Source of the DNA: Rufibacter psychrotolerans
GTDB taxonomy: Bacteria > Bacteroidota > Bacteroidia > Cytophagales > Hymenobacteraceae
Direction: 5' to 3'
Length of the DNA stretch: 64,000 nucleotides
Assembly: GCF_016924645.1 (NCBI RefSeq)
Contig: NZ_JAFFJV010000020.1
Span: 90,177-154,176 of the forward strand
Below, one piece after another: positions 24,404 to 33,987 of the stretch; the first letter of the stretch is position 1; each line of letters starts with the position of its first letter. The notes beneath the pieces were generated by a model. That model did not search any database, was not told the origin of the DNA, and saw nothing but the letters and a program-made list of their open reading frames with translations. Both the position numbers and the translations under genes were made by a program.

Positions 24404-26821
24404 TTATTTGCCGCCGCTGGCCGCGTCATCGTTCTGGATGGTTTTCTTCTGGCGGTTGCTGGTCTGCATCTTCCCGAAGTTCCAGTCAAAGCTAAGGCGC
24501 AGGGTCCGGTTGTGGGTATAATTATGGACTTCTTGGGTGTAGGCGGGCGTGTTCACCCTGTGGTTGTAATCAATGGTCTTGGCAAATGGATTGTTCACCC
24601 CGAAGCTGATGCTGCCTTTGTCACTCAGGATCTTCTTGCGCACCGAGAAGCTGGTGTAGTAGCTGGAGCCCCACTCGCCCTGCAGAATTTTGCCCCCCGA
24701 GTAATAGGCACCAGACACCTGGGCGGTGAGGGTCTTGGTGATCTCATAACTGGAGTTCAGGCTGAACGTGTATTGCAGGCCTTTATTGGTGAGATCGTTG
24801 CTTCTGATGTCCAGGTAATTCAGGGTGAAGCTGGGGCTGATGCTCAAGGCAGGCATGGGTTTGGTAGAGCCAGACAAGCTTAAACCATAGGCCCGGTTTT
24901 TAGCCAGATTATCAAACGTGATCATTAAAACGTCTCGGGTGGTGCCGTCAAGGATCATGGGCTCAGATTTTACCACGTGCTGGATGGCGTTATCGGTTTG
25001 GCGCATGAACACAGAGGCGTTGATGGAAGTGGTTTTGAAGAACGTGTTATAGCTGATCTCATACGAGTGGGTGAGTTCGGCGTCCAGCGTAGGGTTTCCT
25101 CTGAACCCGTTGTTGAAGTCCTCTAGCTGCAGGAACGGGTTCAGTGACCAGATCTGCGGACGCTGGATGCGCTGGGTATAGCTCACGCGCACGGTGTGGA
25201 TGGAGTCCAGAGTGCGGGAGACTGACAAGCTGGGAATCACGTTGTCATAGTCGTTGGCGAAGGTGCTGCGTTCCAAAGTGCCTTTGTTGGTGTTATGGAA
25301 AACGCCTTTGGTGGCGGTGTGCTCATAGCGGGTACCCAGGTGGAAGCTGTATTTCTTCTTGAGCTGGAAAGCGTAGGTGAAATAGGCGGCCACCACATCC
25401 TGGTCATAATCAAAGTTGTTGATCACCACAGAATCTGCCTTGGCCGGGAAAGAGAAGTTATAGGAGGTGTTGCTGGTGGCATCGCGCAGGATGGTTTTGG
25501 CGCCCAGTTCCAGTTTGCCCTCGTTCTTGAACCCTCGGCTGTAATCTACCTGAAACGTCTTCTCATCGCTGGGGGCATCGTTGTTGTTCACCTGGCTTTG
25601 GAGCAGGGCATTCTCTGAGTTGAACAGCTTGTTGTCATACACGTCATCAGACTCGTTGTGGTTCCACTGGGCCAATACAGAAAGCTCGTGCTGCGGTTTG
25701 AAGGTGTGGGTGTACCCAAAGTTCATGTCAACGCCTGCGCCTTTCCAGACGTTCTCCAGGTCTGAGTACTGGAGGCCGTTGGCATCACGGGTAAACTGGT
25801 CGCCGCGGCCGGTGAAGTTGTTTTGCCGACCGGCGATGCTTAGGTTGAAGGCATTTAGAGTATCAGGGTCAAAGGTTACTTCGGCCTGGCCGTAGAAGCC
25901 GTGGTTCAGCCCCAGGTGGGACATTTCCTGGGAGAAGATACTTTGCCCCTCTACGGTGCGGGTCACCGAAGAAATCCGGCGGTTGTTGTTGTCATAGCCG
26001 CTCACCCGGGAGTTGAACCCGAATTTCCCTTTGCGGGCATTCAGGCTGGCGTTCAGGTTGCGATTGCGGTTACCCAACGTAGCCCCTAGTTTGCCGCTCA
26101 CGCCTTGCATGCTGTTCTTTTTGGTGATGATGTTGATGATCCCGGCGGTACCCTCGGCATCGTACTTCGCCGAGGGGCTGGTGATCACTTCCACGCTCTT
26201 GATCACATCGGCAGGTATCTGTTTGAGGGCATCGGCCAGGTTGTTGGCCATGATACCAGAGGCTTTGCCGTCCATGAGTACCTTAAAGTTGCCGCTGCCG
26301 CGCAGTTGTACATTGCCGTCGGCGTCTACGGTGATGGAAGGCACTTTCCGGAGCACGTCTGAGGCGGTGGTTCCTATGTTGCTGATATCCTGCTCGGCGT
26401 TGTACACCAACCGGTCACCTTTGTCTTCAATCAAGGGTTTCTGCCCCACCACGGTTACTTCCTGCAGTTTGGTGGCGCTGCTCCGCAGGCCGATCTTAGG
26501 GAATGAGATTTCCTGCTTGGCGGCAGACAGGGTAAAGGCGGGCAGCGTGCTGGTTACGTAGCCTAAGTAGCTCACGCTAACGGCGTAGGAGCCGTACGGC
26601 ACTTTGGAGAAGGTGAACTGGCCTTTGTCATCGGTGATGGTGCCGTCTACGGGTTTGCCGGTGGCGGTATTGGTAAGAGTTACCGTGGCAAATTCCACAG
26701 GTTTGGTGGTGGCGGAGTCAGCCACGGCACCGGTGATCTTTCCGGTTTGCGCCTGAGCCTCTAAGGCAGTGAAAGAGAAAAGACAAAAGGAAAGTAGCGC
26801 GAATAAGGTAGAGAGCCGCAT
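24404..26821 (-). CDS. Outer-membrane beta-barrel family protein, paralogue 1
   Basis: An 805-residue TonB-receptor-like protein: signal peptide (1-24), carboxypeptidase-like regulatory domain (about 28-115; KPVEFATVTLTNTATGKPVDG), plug (about 120-235; EVTVVGQKPLIEDKGDRLVYN, then SVEVITSPSAKYDAEGTAGI), and a large C-terminal barrel. The last strand-like segment (LRLSFDWNFGKM) is followed by a short basic tail with KKTIQNDDA. The ligand is unknown, and no lipoprotein partner of the SusD type is nearby. First to end of three similar genes on this strand; palindrome copy 11 is its likely terminator. Confidence 0.88.
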   Translation of the reverse strand: MRLSTLFALLSFCLFSFTALEAQAQTGKITGAVADSATTKPVEFATVTLTNTATGKPVDGTITDDKGQFTFSKVPYGSYAVSVSYLGYVTSTLPAFTLSAAKQEISFPKIGLRSSATKLQEVTVVGQKPLIEDKGDRLVYNAEQDISNIGTTASDVLRKVPSITVDADGNVQLRGSGNFKVLMDGKASGIMANNLADALKQIPADVIKSVEVITSPSAKYDAEGTAGIINIITKKNSMQGVSGKLGATLGNRNRNLNASLNARKGKFGFNSRVSGYDNNNRRISSVTRTVEGQSIFSQEMSHLGLNHGFYGQAEVTFDPDTLNAFNLSIAGRQNNFTGRGDQFTRDANGLQYSDLENVWKGAGVDMNFGYTHTFKPQHELSVLAQWNHNESDDVYDNKLFNSENALLQSQVNNNDAPSDEKTFQVDYSRGFKNEGKLELGAKTILRDATSNTSYNFSFPAKADSVVINNFDYDQDVVAAYFTYAFQLKKKYSFHLGTRYEHTATKGVFHNTNKGTLERSTFANDYDNVIPSLSVSRTLDSIHTVRVSYTQRIQRPQIWSLNPFLQLEDFNNGFRGNPTLDAELTHSYEISYNTFFKTTSINASVFMRQTDNAIQHVVKSEPMILDGTTRDVLMITFDNLAKNRAYGLSLSGSTKPMPALSISPSFTLNYLDIRSNDLTNKGLQYTFSLNSSYEITKTLTAQVSGAYYSGGKILQGEWGSSYYTSFSVRKKILSDKGSISFGVNNPFAKTIDYNHRVNTPAYTQEVHNYTHNRTLRLSFDWNFGKMQTSNRQKKTIQNDDAASGGK

Positions 26822-27016
26822 AGGATTTCTAATGAGGATTACGGTGGTTTAGTAAGTTCATAGGGTTAGGCATGCCGCTGAAAAAACCGGCACCATGGTC
26901 TAATGGCACAGGAAGGGGCAAGGGCATTGGTAAGCGGTGAGAACGGTTTGTCGCGCAACTATCTAGTAGATGTGAGACAGGGCAGACAGGTTGCCTCCCC
27001 CATGCAAACTTTTTTT

Positions 27017-27054
27017 GTTTTTGTGCTACTTTCCTGAAAAAAGGCTTGAAACGG
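27017..27054. repeat. Dispersed palindrome, copy 12
   Basis: GTTTTTGTGCTACTTTC, loop CT, GAAAAAAGGCTTGAAACGG. Confidence 0.6.
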
Positions 27055-27103
27055 CTAATTGGGGCTTGTTTTTACCGGTATGCCAGGGGGCGGCTGCGGC
27101 TGG

Positions 27104-27127
27104 CTTGTTGGTGAGAACACCAACAAG
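27104..27127. repeat. Perfect palindrome CTTGTTGGTG / CACCAACAAG
   Basis: 10-bp arms around AGAA, no mismatch. Not related to the 38-bp palindrome. No T run, so not an obvious terminator. Confidence 0.8.
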
Positions 27128-27295
27128 GGTGAAAGGGTGAAGGTTGGATCAAGAACTGTCTTGGAGGAGGAAAAGTCGTTTCCAAATTGTGAGAACTTCA
27201 ACAAGGGCGAAGGCTGGATGTGGTTTTCGGCAGGTTCTTCCAGAACGCCTCTTAAAGTGGGAGCGGCAACAAGGGGAGAGGTTTTACGGCCACAT

Positions 27296-27330
27296 GGTTT
27301 TAGGAAGATTTCCAGAAAGTAGGGCAAAAA
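27296..27330. repeat. Dispersed palindrome, copy 13
   Basis: GGTTTTAGGAAGATTTC, loop CA, GAAAGTAGGGCAAAAA. Its A run doubles as the T run of the adjacent minus-strand terminator. Confidence 0.6.
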
Positions 27331-27354
27331 AAGAAGCACCCGGTTGGGGGTGCT
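27325..27354 (-). terminator. Terminator of barrel paralogue 2 (minus strand)
   Basis: GAAGCACCC / GGGTGCTTC stem (loop about 6 nt) followed on the minus strand by seven T, 25 bp after the stop. Confidence 0.85.
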
Positions 27355-27378
27355 TCAGTTGATGTAGTGGTGGGGAGC

Positions 27379-29901
27379 CTAGTTGCTTTCTCCGGCTTTG
27401 GCGTCATCGTTCCGGATGGTTTTTTTGCGCCGCGGCTGTTGGTTCATCTCCATTTTCCCGAAACGGTACGAGAAACTCACCCGCACGCCCCGGTTGTAAT
27501 TCTGGCTTAAACTGTTCTGCACAAAGGTCTCGTTGGAAAGCTCAGACTTGAACCGGATGGCCTTGGCAAACGGATTGTCTACCCCAAGGCTCAGGCTGCC
27601 TTTTTTCTGCCACAGCTCCTTGCGCACACTGAAACTGGAGTAGTAGAAACCCGAGAATTTCCCCTGGATGGTAGGCCGGGGCGAGCTGTAGGAGCCAAAG
27701 AACTGGGCCGCCAGCCCTTTCCCGAAATCATAGCCCGAGTTCACGTTCACGTTGTACTGCCAGGCGGCGTTGTTCTGCAAGACGCTTCTCAGGTTAATGT
27801 AGTTCAGGTTCAGGCTACCGCCGATGTTCCACTTGGGCATGGGTTTGGTGTTGCCCGAGAGGCTCAGCCCGTAGGTCGCGTTCTTCCCGATGTTATAATA
27901 CGTGGTGTAGGCCACGTTTTCTTTCTGCCAGGTGGTCTCGTCAATGGGCAAACCGTCTCCCTGGCCCACAATCCGCCGCACCGATTCAATGGCATTATTC
28001 GTCTGCCGCCAGTACACCGAGAGGTTGATGGAGCTGGTCTTGAAATAATTGCTGTAGCCCAGTTCGTAGGAGTGCGTCAACTCCGGCTCTAACTCCGGAT
28101 TCCCGAAGGATACGTTTTTAGGGTCCTGCTCATTCACATACGGGTTCAGGTACCAGATCTGCGGCCGCTGAATGCGCTGGGTATAACCGGCCCGCACGGT
28201 CTGGCTTTTGAAATTGCGCGAGACCAGGATATTGGGGATGAAATTGCTGTAGTTGTCGGTGAAAGCGGGCCGGGCCGGGGCAATGTAATTTCCCTGCAGA
28301 TCTGTGTACTCAAAGCGGGCGCCGCTTTTCACGTTGTAGTTCTTGAGCAGTTTGAAGCCGTAAGACGCGTAGGCAGAGTACACATCCTGGTCATAGGTGA
28401 AGGCGTTGGGCGTTTCGGTCTGGACACCGGTAGAAAGAAACTCCCGGCGGTACATCGCATCACTCTCCGCGTGGCGCAGAATGGCCTTGCTGCCCACTTC
28501 CAGCGAAGTTTTGTTTTTAAACGGATGCGTGTAGTCTACCTGAAACGTCATCTCGCGGTTAAACCCCTCGTTGGTGTTGCGCAGCAGGTTGTCAATAAAT
28601 TCATTCTGGTCCAAGTAATTATCCTGGTTAGAGAGGCTGTTCATCTTGCCGTTGGTCCATTGCCCCAACACCGATAACTCCTGCTGCGGCTTGAAGATGT
28701 GCGTGTAGCCCAGGTTCAGATCCAGCGAATTGTTCTTGTTCTGGCTGCTCAGGTCTGTATCAATGATCTGGGTGCCGTCCTTAGTTACGGTGCGGGAAAA
28801 CTGATTTCCCCGGTTCCGGAAGGTGCCCCGGTACAGGTTCATCCCCACTGAAATGGTGTTGCTGGAATCCAAGTCGGCATCAAAGCCCAACTGCCCGAAA
28901 ACCCCGCCTCCCCGGCGACTGAAATCGCCGTTCTGGTTCAGCGTACTGGAATAGGCCTCGGCCCCCGGAATCTCTGTGATGAATCGTTCCAGTTCGTTCT
29001 CGCTCTTGTTGTTGTACTGCTGGTGCGTACCCAGACTGGCGTTGAAGCCTACTTTGCCCCGGCGGATGTTCACGTTCCCGTTTCCGTTGGCGCTGCGGCT
29101 GCCCAGGGAGCCGCCCACGCTTCCGTTCACGCCGTACAGCGTGTTTTTCTTGGTGATGATGTTGATGATCCCGGCGGTACCTTCGGCATCGTACTTGGCC
29201 GAGGGGCTGGTAATTACTTCCACACTTTTGATCATGTCTGAGGGAATCTGGCGCAGGGCCTCGGCCACGCTGTTGGCCATGATGCTGGAGGGCTTGTTGT
29301 TGATGAGCACCCGCACGTTGGCGGAACCCCGCAACTGCACGTTCCCGTCCAGGTCCACCGAGAGTGAGGGTACTTTCTTGAGCACATCGGAGGCGTTGCC
29401 TCCAATGTTGGTGATGTCTTGCTCGGCGTTGTACACCATGCGGTCCACCTTGTCTTCAATGAGGGGCTTTTCGCCCACCACGGTCACTTCTTTGAGCTTG
29501 TTCTGGATGGGTTTGAGCACAATTCGGCCCAGTTCCACTTCCGGGTCTTTCTCAGAAACCGTAAAAGCCGGCCGGGTGTACGGTTCGTACCCAATGAAAC
29601 TCACGGTAACCGAGTAGCTGCCGTAGGCCACGCGGGAAAGGGTGAAGCGACCCCGGGCATCGGTCACGGTGCCGTCTACGGGTTTGCCGGTGGCAATGCT
29701 CACCAAAGAGACGGTGGCAAATTCCACGGGTTTGGAAGTAGTTGAATCTGTGACCACACCGCTTATTTTACCCGTGGCGAATTTGAGACCTCCGCCCGAA
29801 GCAGTGGTTTGGGACGGAGTAGGCACAGGTGCGGGCGTCTGCGCCCAAGCGGGGGGGACAGTTGCCAGCCCTAAAAGGGCAAGCCATAAAAGATGACGCA
29901 T
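27379..29901 (-). CDS. Outer-membrane beta-barrel family protein, paralogue 2
   Basis: An 840-residue protein with the same plan as paralogue 1: signal peptide (1-20, ending in AWAQ), a proline/threonine linker, carboxypeptidase-like domain (about 45-130; KPVEFATVSLVSIATGKPVDG), plug with EVTVVGEKPLIEDKVDRMVYN and SVEVITSPSAKYDAEGTAGI, and a C-terminal barrel. After the last strand (VRVSFSYRFGKM) comes a tail with RRKKTIRNDDAKAGESN. It has its own terminator, so the three paralogues are probably separate transcripts. Ligand unknown. Confidence 0.88.
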   Translation of the reverse strand: MRHLLWLALLGLATVPPAWAQTPAPVPTPSQTTASGGGLKFATGKISGVVTDSTTSKPVEFATVSLVSIATGKPVDGTVTDARGRFTLSRVAYGSYSVTVSFIGYEPYTRPAFTVSEKDPEVELGRIVLKPIQNKLKEVTVVGEKPLIEDKVDRMVYNAEQDITNIGGNASDVLKKVPSLSVDLDGNVQLRGSANVRVLINNKPSSIMANSVAEALRQIPSDMIKSVEVITSPSAKYDAEGTAGIINIITKKNTLYGVNGSVGGSLGSRSANGNGNVNIRRGKVGFNASLGTHQQYNNKSENELERFITEIPGAEAYSSTLNQNGDFSRRGGGVFGQLGFDADLDSSNTISVGMNLYRGTFRNRGNQFSRTVTKDGTQIIDTDLSSQNKNNSLDLNLGYTHIFKPQQELSVLGQWTNGKMNSLSNQDNYLDQNEFIDNLLRNTNEGFNREMTFQVDYTHPFKNKTSLEVGSKAILRHAESDAMYRREFLSTGVQTETPNAFTYDQDVYSAYASYGFKLLKNYNVKSGARFEYTDLQGNYIAPARPAFTDNYSNFIPNILVSRNFKSQTVRAGYTQRIQRPQIWYLNPYVNEQDPKNVSFGNPELEPELTHSYELGYSNYFKTSSINLSVYWRQTNNAIESVRRIVGQGDGLPIDETTWQKENVAYTTYYNIGKNATYGLSLSGNTKPMPKWNIGGSLNLNYINLRSVLQNNAAWQYNVNVNSGYDFGKGLAAQFFGSYSSPRPTIQGKFSGFYYSSFSVRKELWQKKGSLSLGVDNPFAKAIRFKSELSNETFVQNSLSQNYNRGVRVSFSYRFGKMEMNQQPRRKKTIRNDDAKAGESN

Positions 29902-30232
29902 GAAGAGAGTTTAGAAGGTTGTTTTAGGAATAGTTATAAGGTATAAATAGGTAAGTTCTTGATTTTGCTATAAGTAATATTGGTAAGCTGTAAGTGGTTT
30001 GTTGGTAGATAGTTATAGTTGAACTAGCTGGCTGATCAAAATGGCCGCAAGCCTGTTTCCTTTTTGTTTTTATAAAATCTGAAGGAATACAAAATCTGGC
30101 TGTGCTATGCTTTACAGGACAAGAAGCGACACTATGATTAGTATTAGTATATGATGATTCCTGTTTTAGGCTTATTTCTATAAAAGTAAGCACAAATCAG
30201 CACACCGCTATTTGGATGGTCTGGTACTTTGT
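29902..30232. other. Gene-free interval
   Basis: A/T-rich. Contains only palindrome copy 14 and presumably the promoter of barrel paralogue 2; no clear promoter boxes identified. Confidence 0.5.
30160..30200. repeat. Dispersed palindrome, copy 14
   Basis: CCTGTTTTAGGCTTATTTC, loop TATA, AAAGTAAGCACAAATCAG; right arm worn. Confidence 0.55.
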
Positions 30233-31150
30233 TCAATTTTCTTGTTGCAGAACCACGTTCATGCCCATGCCGGCCGCAGACATTTTATCCCACTTGGCTT
30301 GGCTGGCGTCTTTATGATAAATGGTGTGAAAACCTGGCAAAGCCGCTGCTAAAGTCAAGGACTTTGATGAGTCCAAAGGGCTACCTGCAATCCATTCCAA
30401 GGAGAGGACGAAATCCTGTTTCATGTAGAGGTTATAAGGCTCCAAATCTGCCTGAATCCAACCTCTTTTCTTGTCTTTCACAGAGATAATAATGTCTTGG
30501 GAGGCTATGTTCTGGGAAGGCTTGCCATCGTGCAAAGTATATATGTTCACCCTGAATTTCACTTCCTCAAACTGATTGGAGGAGAGGCAGAAATTCAGTT
30601 TACTTAGAAAAGACTGCTTCGGACCATTTGGGATGAGGATGCCGTGTTCACGGCCTAGATTTTCCTGAATGGGTTTAGGCATAATGGTGAAGGTATTATG
30701 CAAGAGGGTAAAGGGCCCAGCGTTGCCTCCTAATTCCTTCTTTTTCCAGTGTTTGCCATCCACTTTCACCTCGGCCAGTTGCACTGGCTTGGAAACAAGG
30801 GAAATCTCCAGCTTTTTCCTTTCGGCAACTGTGACCAATAGTTGCTCTATCTCCAGGTTCTGGGGTTCATACCCAATGGCCGAAATCCTGATTTTCTTGC
30901 TTCTATGAGCAGCGGGTATACTCAGGGAGAAAGCACCTTCTTCGTTGGAGATGGTTCCGGTAGATTCATCCAGCACGCCCACGCTGGCGTAGGCAATGGG
31001 CTTCTGGGTGCTGCTTTCCAGGACAATTCCGGTGATAGCAGCGGTTTGGACTTGTTGTTGGCTCCGGTGGATGATAGTCCCGGAATACGCCGGAAGAGAC
31101 GGACCTGCCAGGGCGCTCGCCAGTAGGAGCGAGGGAATAAGCTGTTTCAT
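30233..31150 (-). CDS. Secreted carboxypeptidase-like regulatory-domain protein
   Basis: A 305-residue exported protein: signal peptide (1-24, ending PAYSG), then a carboxypeptidase-like beta-sandwich (about 38-120; ITGIVLESSTQKPIAYASVGV, ISAIGYEPQNLEI) and a C-terminal region of about 170 residues with no domain I recognise. The plug and barrel of its neighbours are absent, so it is not simply a truncated barrel protein. Its place among three barrel proteins sharing the N-terminal domain suggests an envelope role. Function unknown. Confidence 0.75.
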   Translation of the reverse strand: MKQLIPSLLLASALAGPSLPAYSGTIIHRSQQQVQTAAITGIVLESSTQKPIAYASVGVLDESTGTISNEEGAFSLSIPAAHRSKKIRISAIGYEPQNLEIEQLLVTVAERKKLEISLVSKPVQLAEVKVDGKHWKKKELGGNAGPFTLLHNTFTIMPKPIQENLGREHGILIPNGPKQSFLSKLNFCLSSNQFEEVKFRVNIYTLHDGKPSQNIASQDIIISVKDKKRGWIQADLEPYNLYMKQDFVLSLEWIAGSPLDSSKSLTLAAALPGFHTIYHKDASQAKWDKMSAAGMGMNVVLQQEN

Positions 31151-31363
31151 GAAATGGGGGAAGTGCTCAACCAGCGCAGAGAGTGAGCAACCGGATGAGG
31201 AGTGAGCGATAAACCATACCTGAAAGCGCTGAACAAGAGAAAACTCACCCCTTCACCCAAACGGCACCGCCTGATAGCAGCTTTTGTAGTATGAACGGAC
31301 TAGATATAGGATTATTATATATAGCTAAATAATATTATTTGACTGAGACAAGGAGCAGCAACC

Positions 31364-31402
31364 CCATTTTGCCCTATTTCTAGAAAAGAAGGCCCGAAAT
31401 GG
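31364..31402. repeat. Dispersed palindrome, copy 15
   Basis: CCATTTTGCCCTATTTC, loop TA, GAAAAGAAGGCCCGAAATGG. The terminator of paralogue 3 begins at the next base. Confidence 0.6.
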
Positions 31403-31437
31403 AAAAAAAGAGCGATGGCACAGGTGCCATCGCTCTT
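31403..31437 (-). terminator. Terminator of barrel paralogue 3 (minus strand)
   Basis: Perfect 14-bp stem AAGAGCGATGGCAC / GTGCCATCGCTCTT with a 2-nt loop and T run on the minus strand, 19 bp after the stop. Confidence 0.9.
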
Positions 31438-31455
31438 CAGGCTCAATGAAATGGG

Positions 31456-33987
31456 TTATTGAACCCCGTTGCTTTCGCCTTGCTTGGCGTCATCGTTGCG
31501 GATGGATTTCTTGCGGCGGGGCGGGCCCTGCTGCTGCATCTTCCCGAAGCGGTATTCAAACGTTAACCTAAAGCCGCGGTTATACTGCGTCACCAGCGTT
31601 CTGGTGCTGAACGGCAGGTACGGGGCGGCCTGGTTTTTGCCTTCCAGGCGGTTGTCAAACTTAAGCGCCTGCCTGAACGGGTTGTCCATGCCCAGGCTCA
31701 GGGCGCCTTTTTTCTCAAACAGCTCTTTTCTGATGGCCAGGTTGTGGTAAGAGAAGGAAGAGAACTTGCCTTGCAGCGTTACCCTGGGCGAATTGAACCC
31801 GCCGGAGAACTGGGCGCTGTAGCCTTTCCCGAAGGTGTAGCCTGAGCTCAGGTTGATGTTGTACATCCAGCCGGAGTTGGAGGCGGTGGGCGAGTTCAAG
31901 TCCACGAAGTACACGTTCACGTTCCCGTTCACGTTCCAGGCCGGAATGGGCTTGGTAGAGCCCGAGAAGCTCATGCCGTAGGTTTTGTTCTTGGCAATGT
32001 TGTTGAAAGTCACAAAGGTGGTGTCATTGATCACGTCAGAAACAGACTCAATGGCGTTATCCGTGATGCGCATGTACGCCGACACGTTGAGCGAGGTAGT
32101 CTTGAAGAAGGTGCTGTAGTTCAGCTCATAGGCATCGGTCAGCTCGGCATCCAGGCGTGGGTTACCATAAACTACTAAGTTAGGCCCTTGCTGCTGCCGG
32201 TATGGGTTCAGGAAGAACAACTGCGGCCGCTGAATGCGCTGCGTGAAGGTGGTTCTCAGTTTTACGTTGGGTTTCAGGTCGTACGCCAGCGTGATGTTGG
32301 GGATGAAGTTGTCATAGTTGGTGGTGAAATCCTGGGCAGGGTTGGCGAAGTCACCGGCCACATCGGTGTACTCGTAGCGCCCGCCAAACTTCAGGGCCGT
32401 TTTCTTGTTCAGGTTAAAGCCGTATGACAGGTAAGAGGCCAGCACGTTCTGGTCATAGGAGAAATCGCCGTTCAGGTCAAGGCCGTTGTACAAAGAGGCA
32501 CTGGACACGTCGCGCAGGATGCCTTTGGCGCCTACCTCCAGCAAGGTGTTCTTGGGCATGGGGTGAGCGTAATCGGCCTGGAAGGTGAGTTCTTTGTTAA
32601 GCCCTTCGTTCTCGTTGAGGGTGAGGGATCTCAGCGGCCCCTCCAACTCAAAGCGGCTTTGGTTCACGGTATTGTCCTGCTCGGTCTGGCTGTACAGGGC
32701 CAATAAGGTAAGCTCCTGCTGGGGCTTCTTGAACTGGTGCGTGTAGTCCAGGTTCAGGTCCATGCTCAGGCGCTGGTTATCGTTCTTCATAGACAGTTTG
32801 TACTCGTCCAGGAGCGAAGGCTCCACAAAACCGGTCTGCGCCTCGTTCTGCGCCGCCTCATAAAACGTGGCATTCTGGTGGGACCGCATCTTGAAGCTGC
32901 CGCTGTTCACCCTAATACCCGCCGACACGGTGTTTTTCTCATTGATATCGTAGTCCAAACTCAGTTGCCCAAACCCGAACATACCATCCACCGCGCTGGT
33001 ACCCAACTGGTACAGCGTGTTCTGGAAGATCTCCTTGGTCTCGTCATCCTGGTTTTGGTTGACCTGCGTGAGGTTCATGGCACCTTTGCTGTAGAACCGG
33101 TTTACGCCCGCGTTCAGGCTAACTCCAAACTTGCCTTGCTTCATGCTCAGGTTGGCGTTCCCGTTGCTGGCACGGGTACCGGCCGTTAAGGTAGTGGAGC
33201 CGGTCACGCCCTGCAGGGCATTTTTCTTGGTCACGATGTTCACGATACCCGCCGTGCCTTCGGCGTCATACTTGGCCGAGGGACTGGTGATCACCTCCAC
33301 GTTTTTGATCACATCGGCGGGGATTTGCTTCAGGGCATCGGCCACGCTGCCGGCCATCACGGTGGATGGTTTTCCGTTGATGAGCACGCGCACGTTAGAA
33401 GAACCGCGCAGCTGAATGTTGCCGTCCTGGTCCAGGGCCACCGATGGTACTTTCTGCATTACATCGGCGGCGGTACCGCCGGTGTTGGTGATGTCTTTTT
33501 CGGCGTTGTACACCAGGCGGTCTACTTTGTCCTCGATGAGGGGCTTTTCACCTACCACGGTTACCTCCTGCAGTTTGGTGTGGGCCGGGGTGAGCGTGAC
33601 ACGGTTCAGGTTCGCAGTCTGGTCGGCCGCCGAGATGGTGATCTGCTTTAGCTCCCTGGTTTCGTAACCGATAAAGCTGATGTGGAGGGTGTAGGTGCCG
33701 TTGGCCACCCGGGCCAGGGTGAAACGGCCTTTGTCATCGGTCACGGTGCCGTCAACGGTTTTGCCGTTGGCCGCGTTGATGAGGGCAATGGTAGCGTACT
33801 CTACCGGCTTAGAGCTTTCAGCGTCTACCACCGTGCCGGTAATTCTGCCGGCGCCCTGTGGCGCCTGTACGGCAGGGGCAGCCCCGGCGGGAGCGGCCTG
33901 TGGACGAGGGGCATTTACTGGGTTCTGCGCCCACAGGGGGGCAGAAGTGGCGCAGCTTAACATGGTTAAGAGCAGAAGTTTTTTCAT
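31456..33987 (-). CDS. Outer-membrane beta-barrel family protein, paralogue 3
   Basis: An 843-residue protein: signal peptide (MKKLLLLTMLSCATSAPLWAQ), an alanine/proline-rich linker, carboxypeptidase-like domain (KPVEYATIALINAANGKTVDG), plug (EVTVVGEKPLIEDKVDRLVYN; NVEVITSPSAKYDAEGTAGI) and a barrel, with the tail RRKKSIRNDDAKQGESN after the last strand (LTFEYRFGKM). The start at 33987 gives a clean signal peptide; an open extension to 34050 does not. Its tail is closest to that of paralogue 2, consistent with local duplication. Ligand unknown. Confidence 0.88.
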   Translation of the reverse strand: MKKLLLLTMLSCATSAPLWAQNPVNAPRPQAAPAGAAPAVQAPQGAGRITGTVVDAESSKPVEYATIALINAANGKTVDGTVTDDKGRFTLARVANGTYTLHISFIGYETRELKQITISAADQTANLNRVTLTPAHTKLQEVTVVGEKPLIEDKVDRLVYNAEKDITNTGGTAADVMQKVPSVALDQDGNIQLRGSSNVRVLINGKPSTVMAGSVADALKQIPADVIKNVEVITSPSAKYDAEGTAGIVNIVTKKNALQGVTGSTTLTAGTRASNGNANLSMKQGKFGVSLNAGVNRFYSKGAMNLTQVNQNQDDETKEIFQNTLYQLGTSAVDGMFGFGQLSLDYDINEKNTVSAGIRVNSGSFKMRSHQNATFYEAAQNEAQTGFVEPSLLDEYKLSMKNDNQRLSMDLNLDYTHQFKKPQQELTLLALYSQTEQDNTVNQSRFELEGPLRSLTLNENEGLNKELTFQADYAHPMPKNTLLEVGAKGILRDVSSASLYNGLDLNGDFSYDQNVLASYLSYGFNLNKKTALKFGGRYEYTDVAGDFANPAQDFTTNYDNFIPNITLAYDLKPNVKLRTTFTQRIQRPQLFFLNPYRQQQGPNLVVYGNPRLDAELTDAYELNYSTFFKTTSLNVSAYMRITDNAIESVSDVINDTTFVTFNNIAKNKTYGMSFSGSTKPIPAWNVNGNVNVYFVDLNSPTASNSGWMYNINLSSGYTFGKGYSAQFSGGFNSPRVTLQGKFSSFSYHNLAIRKELFEKKGALSLGMDNPFRQALKFDNRLEGKNQAAPYLPFSTRTLVTQYNRGFRLTFEYRFGKMQQQGPPRRKKSIRNDDAKQGESNGVQ

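Larger units (their letters stand above)
26822..27378. other. Gene-free interval between barrel paralogues 1 and 2
   Basis: About 550 bp. Holds palindrome copies 12 and 13, a separate palindrome (27104-27127), a loose direct repeat (GAGAACACCAACAAGGGTGA near 27113 and GAGAACTTCAACAAGGGCGA near 27191) and the terminator of paralogue 2. An 87-codon plus-strand frame made of these repeats is not credible. Confidence 0.6.
31151..31455. other. Gene-free interval
   Basis: Contains an A/T-rich tract around 31300-31340, palindrome copy 15 and the terminator of barrel paralogue 3. Nothing else recognised. Confidence 0.5.

Noticed and set aside
27059..27322. 87-codon plus-strand frame
   Set aside because: Built from the palindrome and direct-repeat DNA; no recognisable protein features.
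24404..33987. SusC/SusD polysaccharide utilisation locus
   Set aside because: No SusD-like lipoprotein or glycoside hydrolase is adjacent, and the barrels are of the carboxypeptidase-like, OMP_b-brl type rather than SusC.
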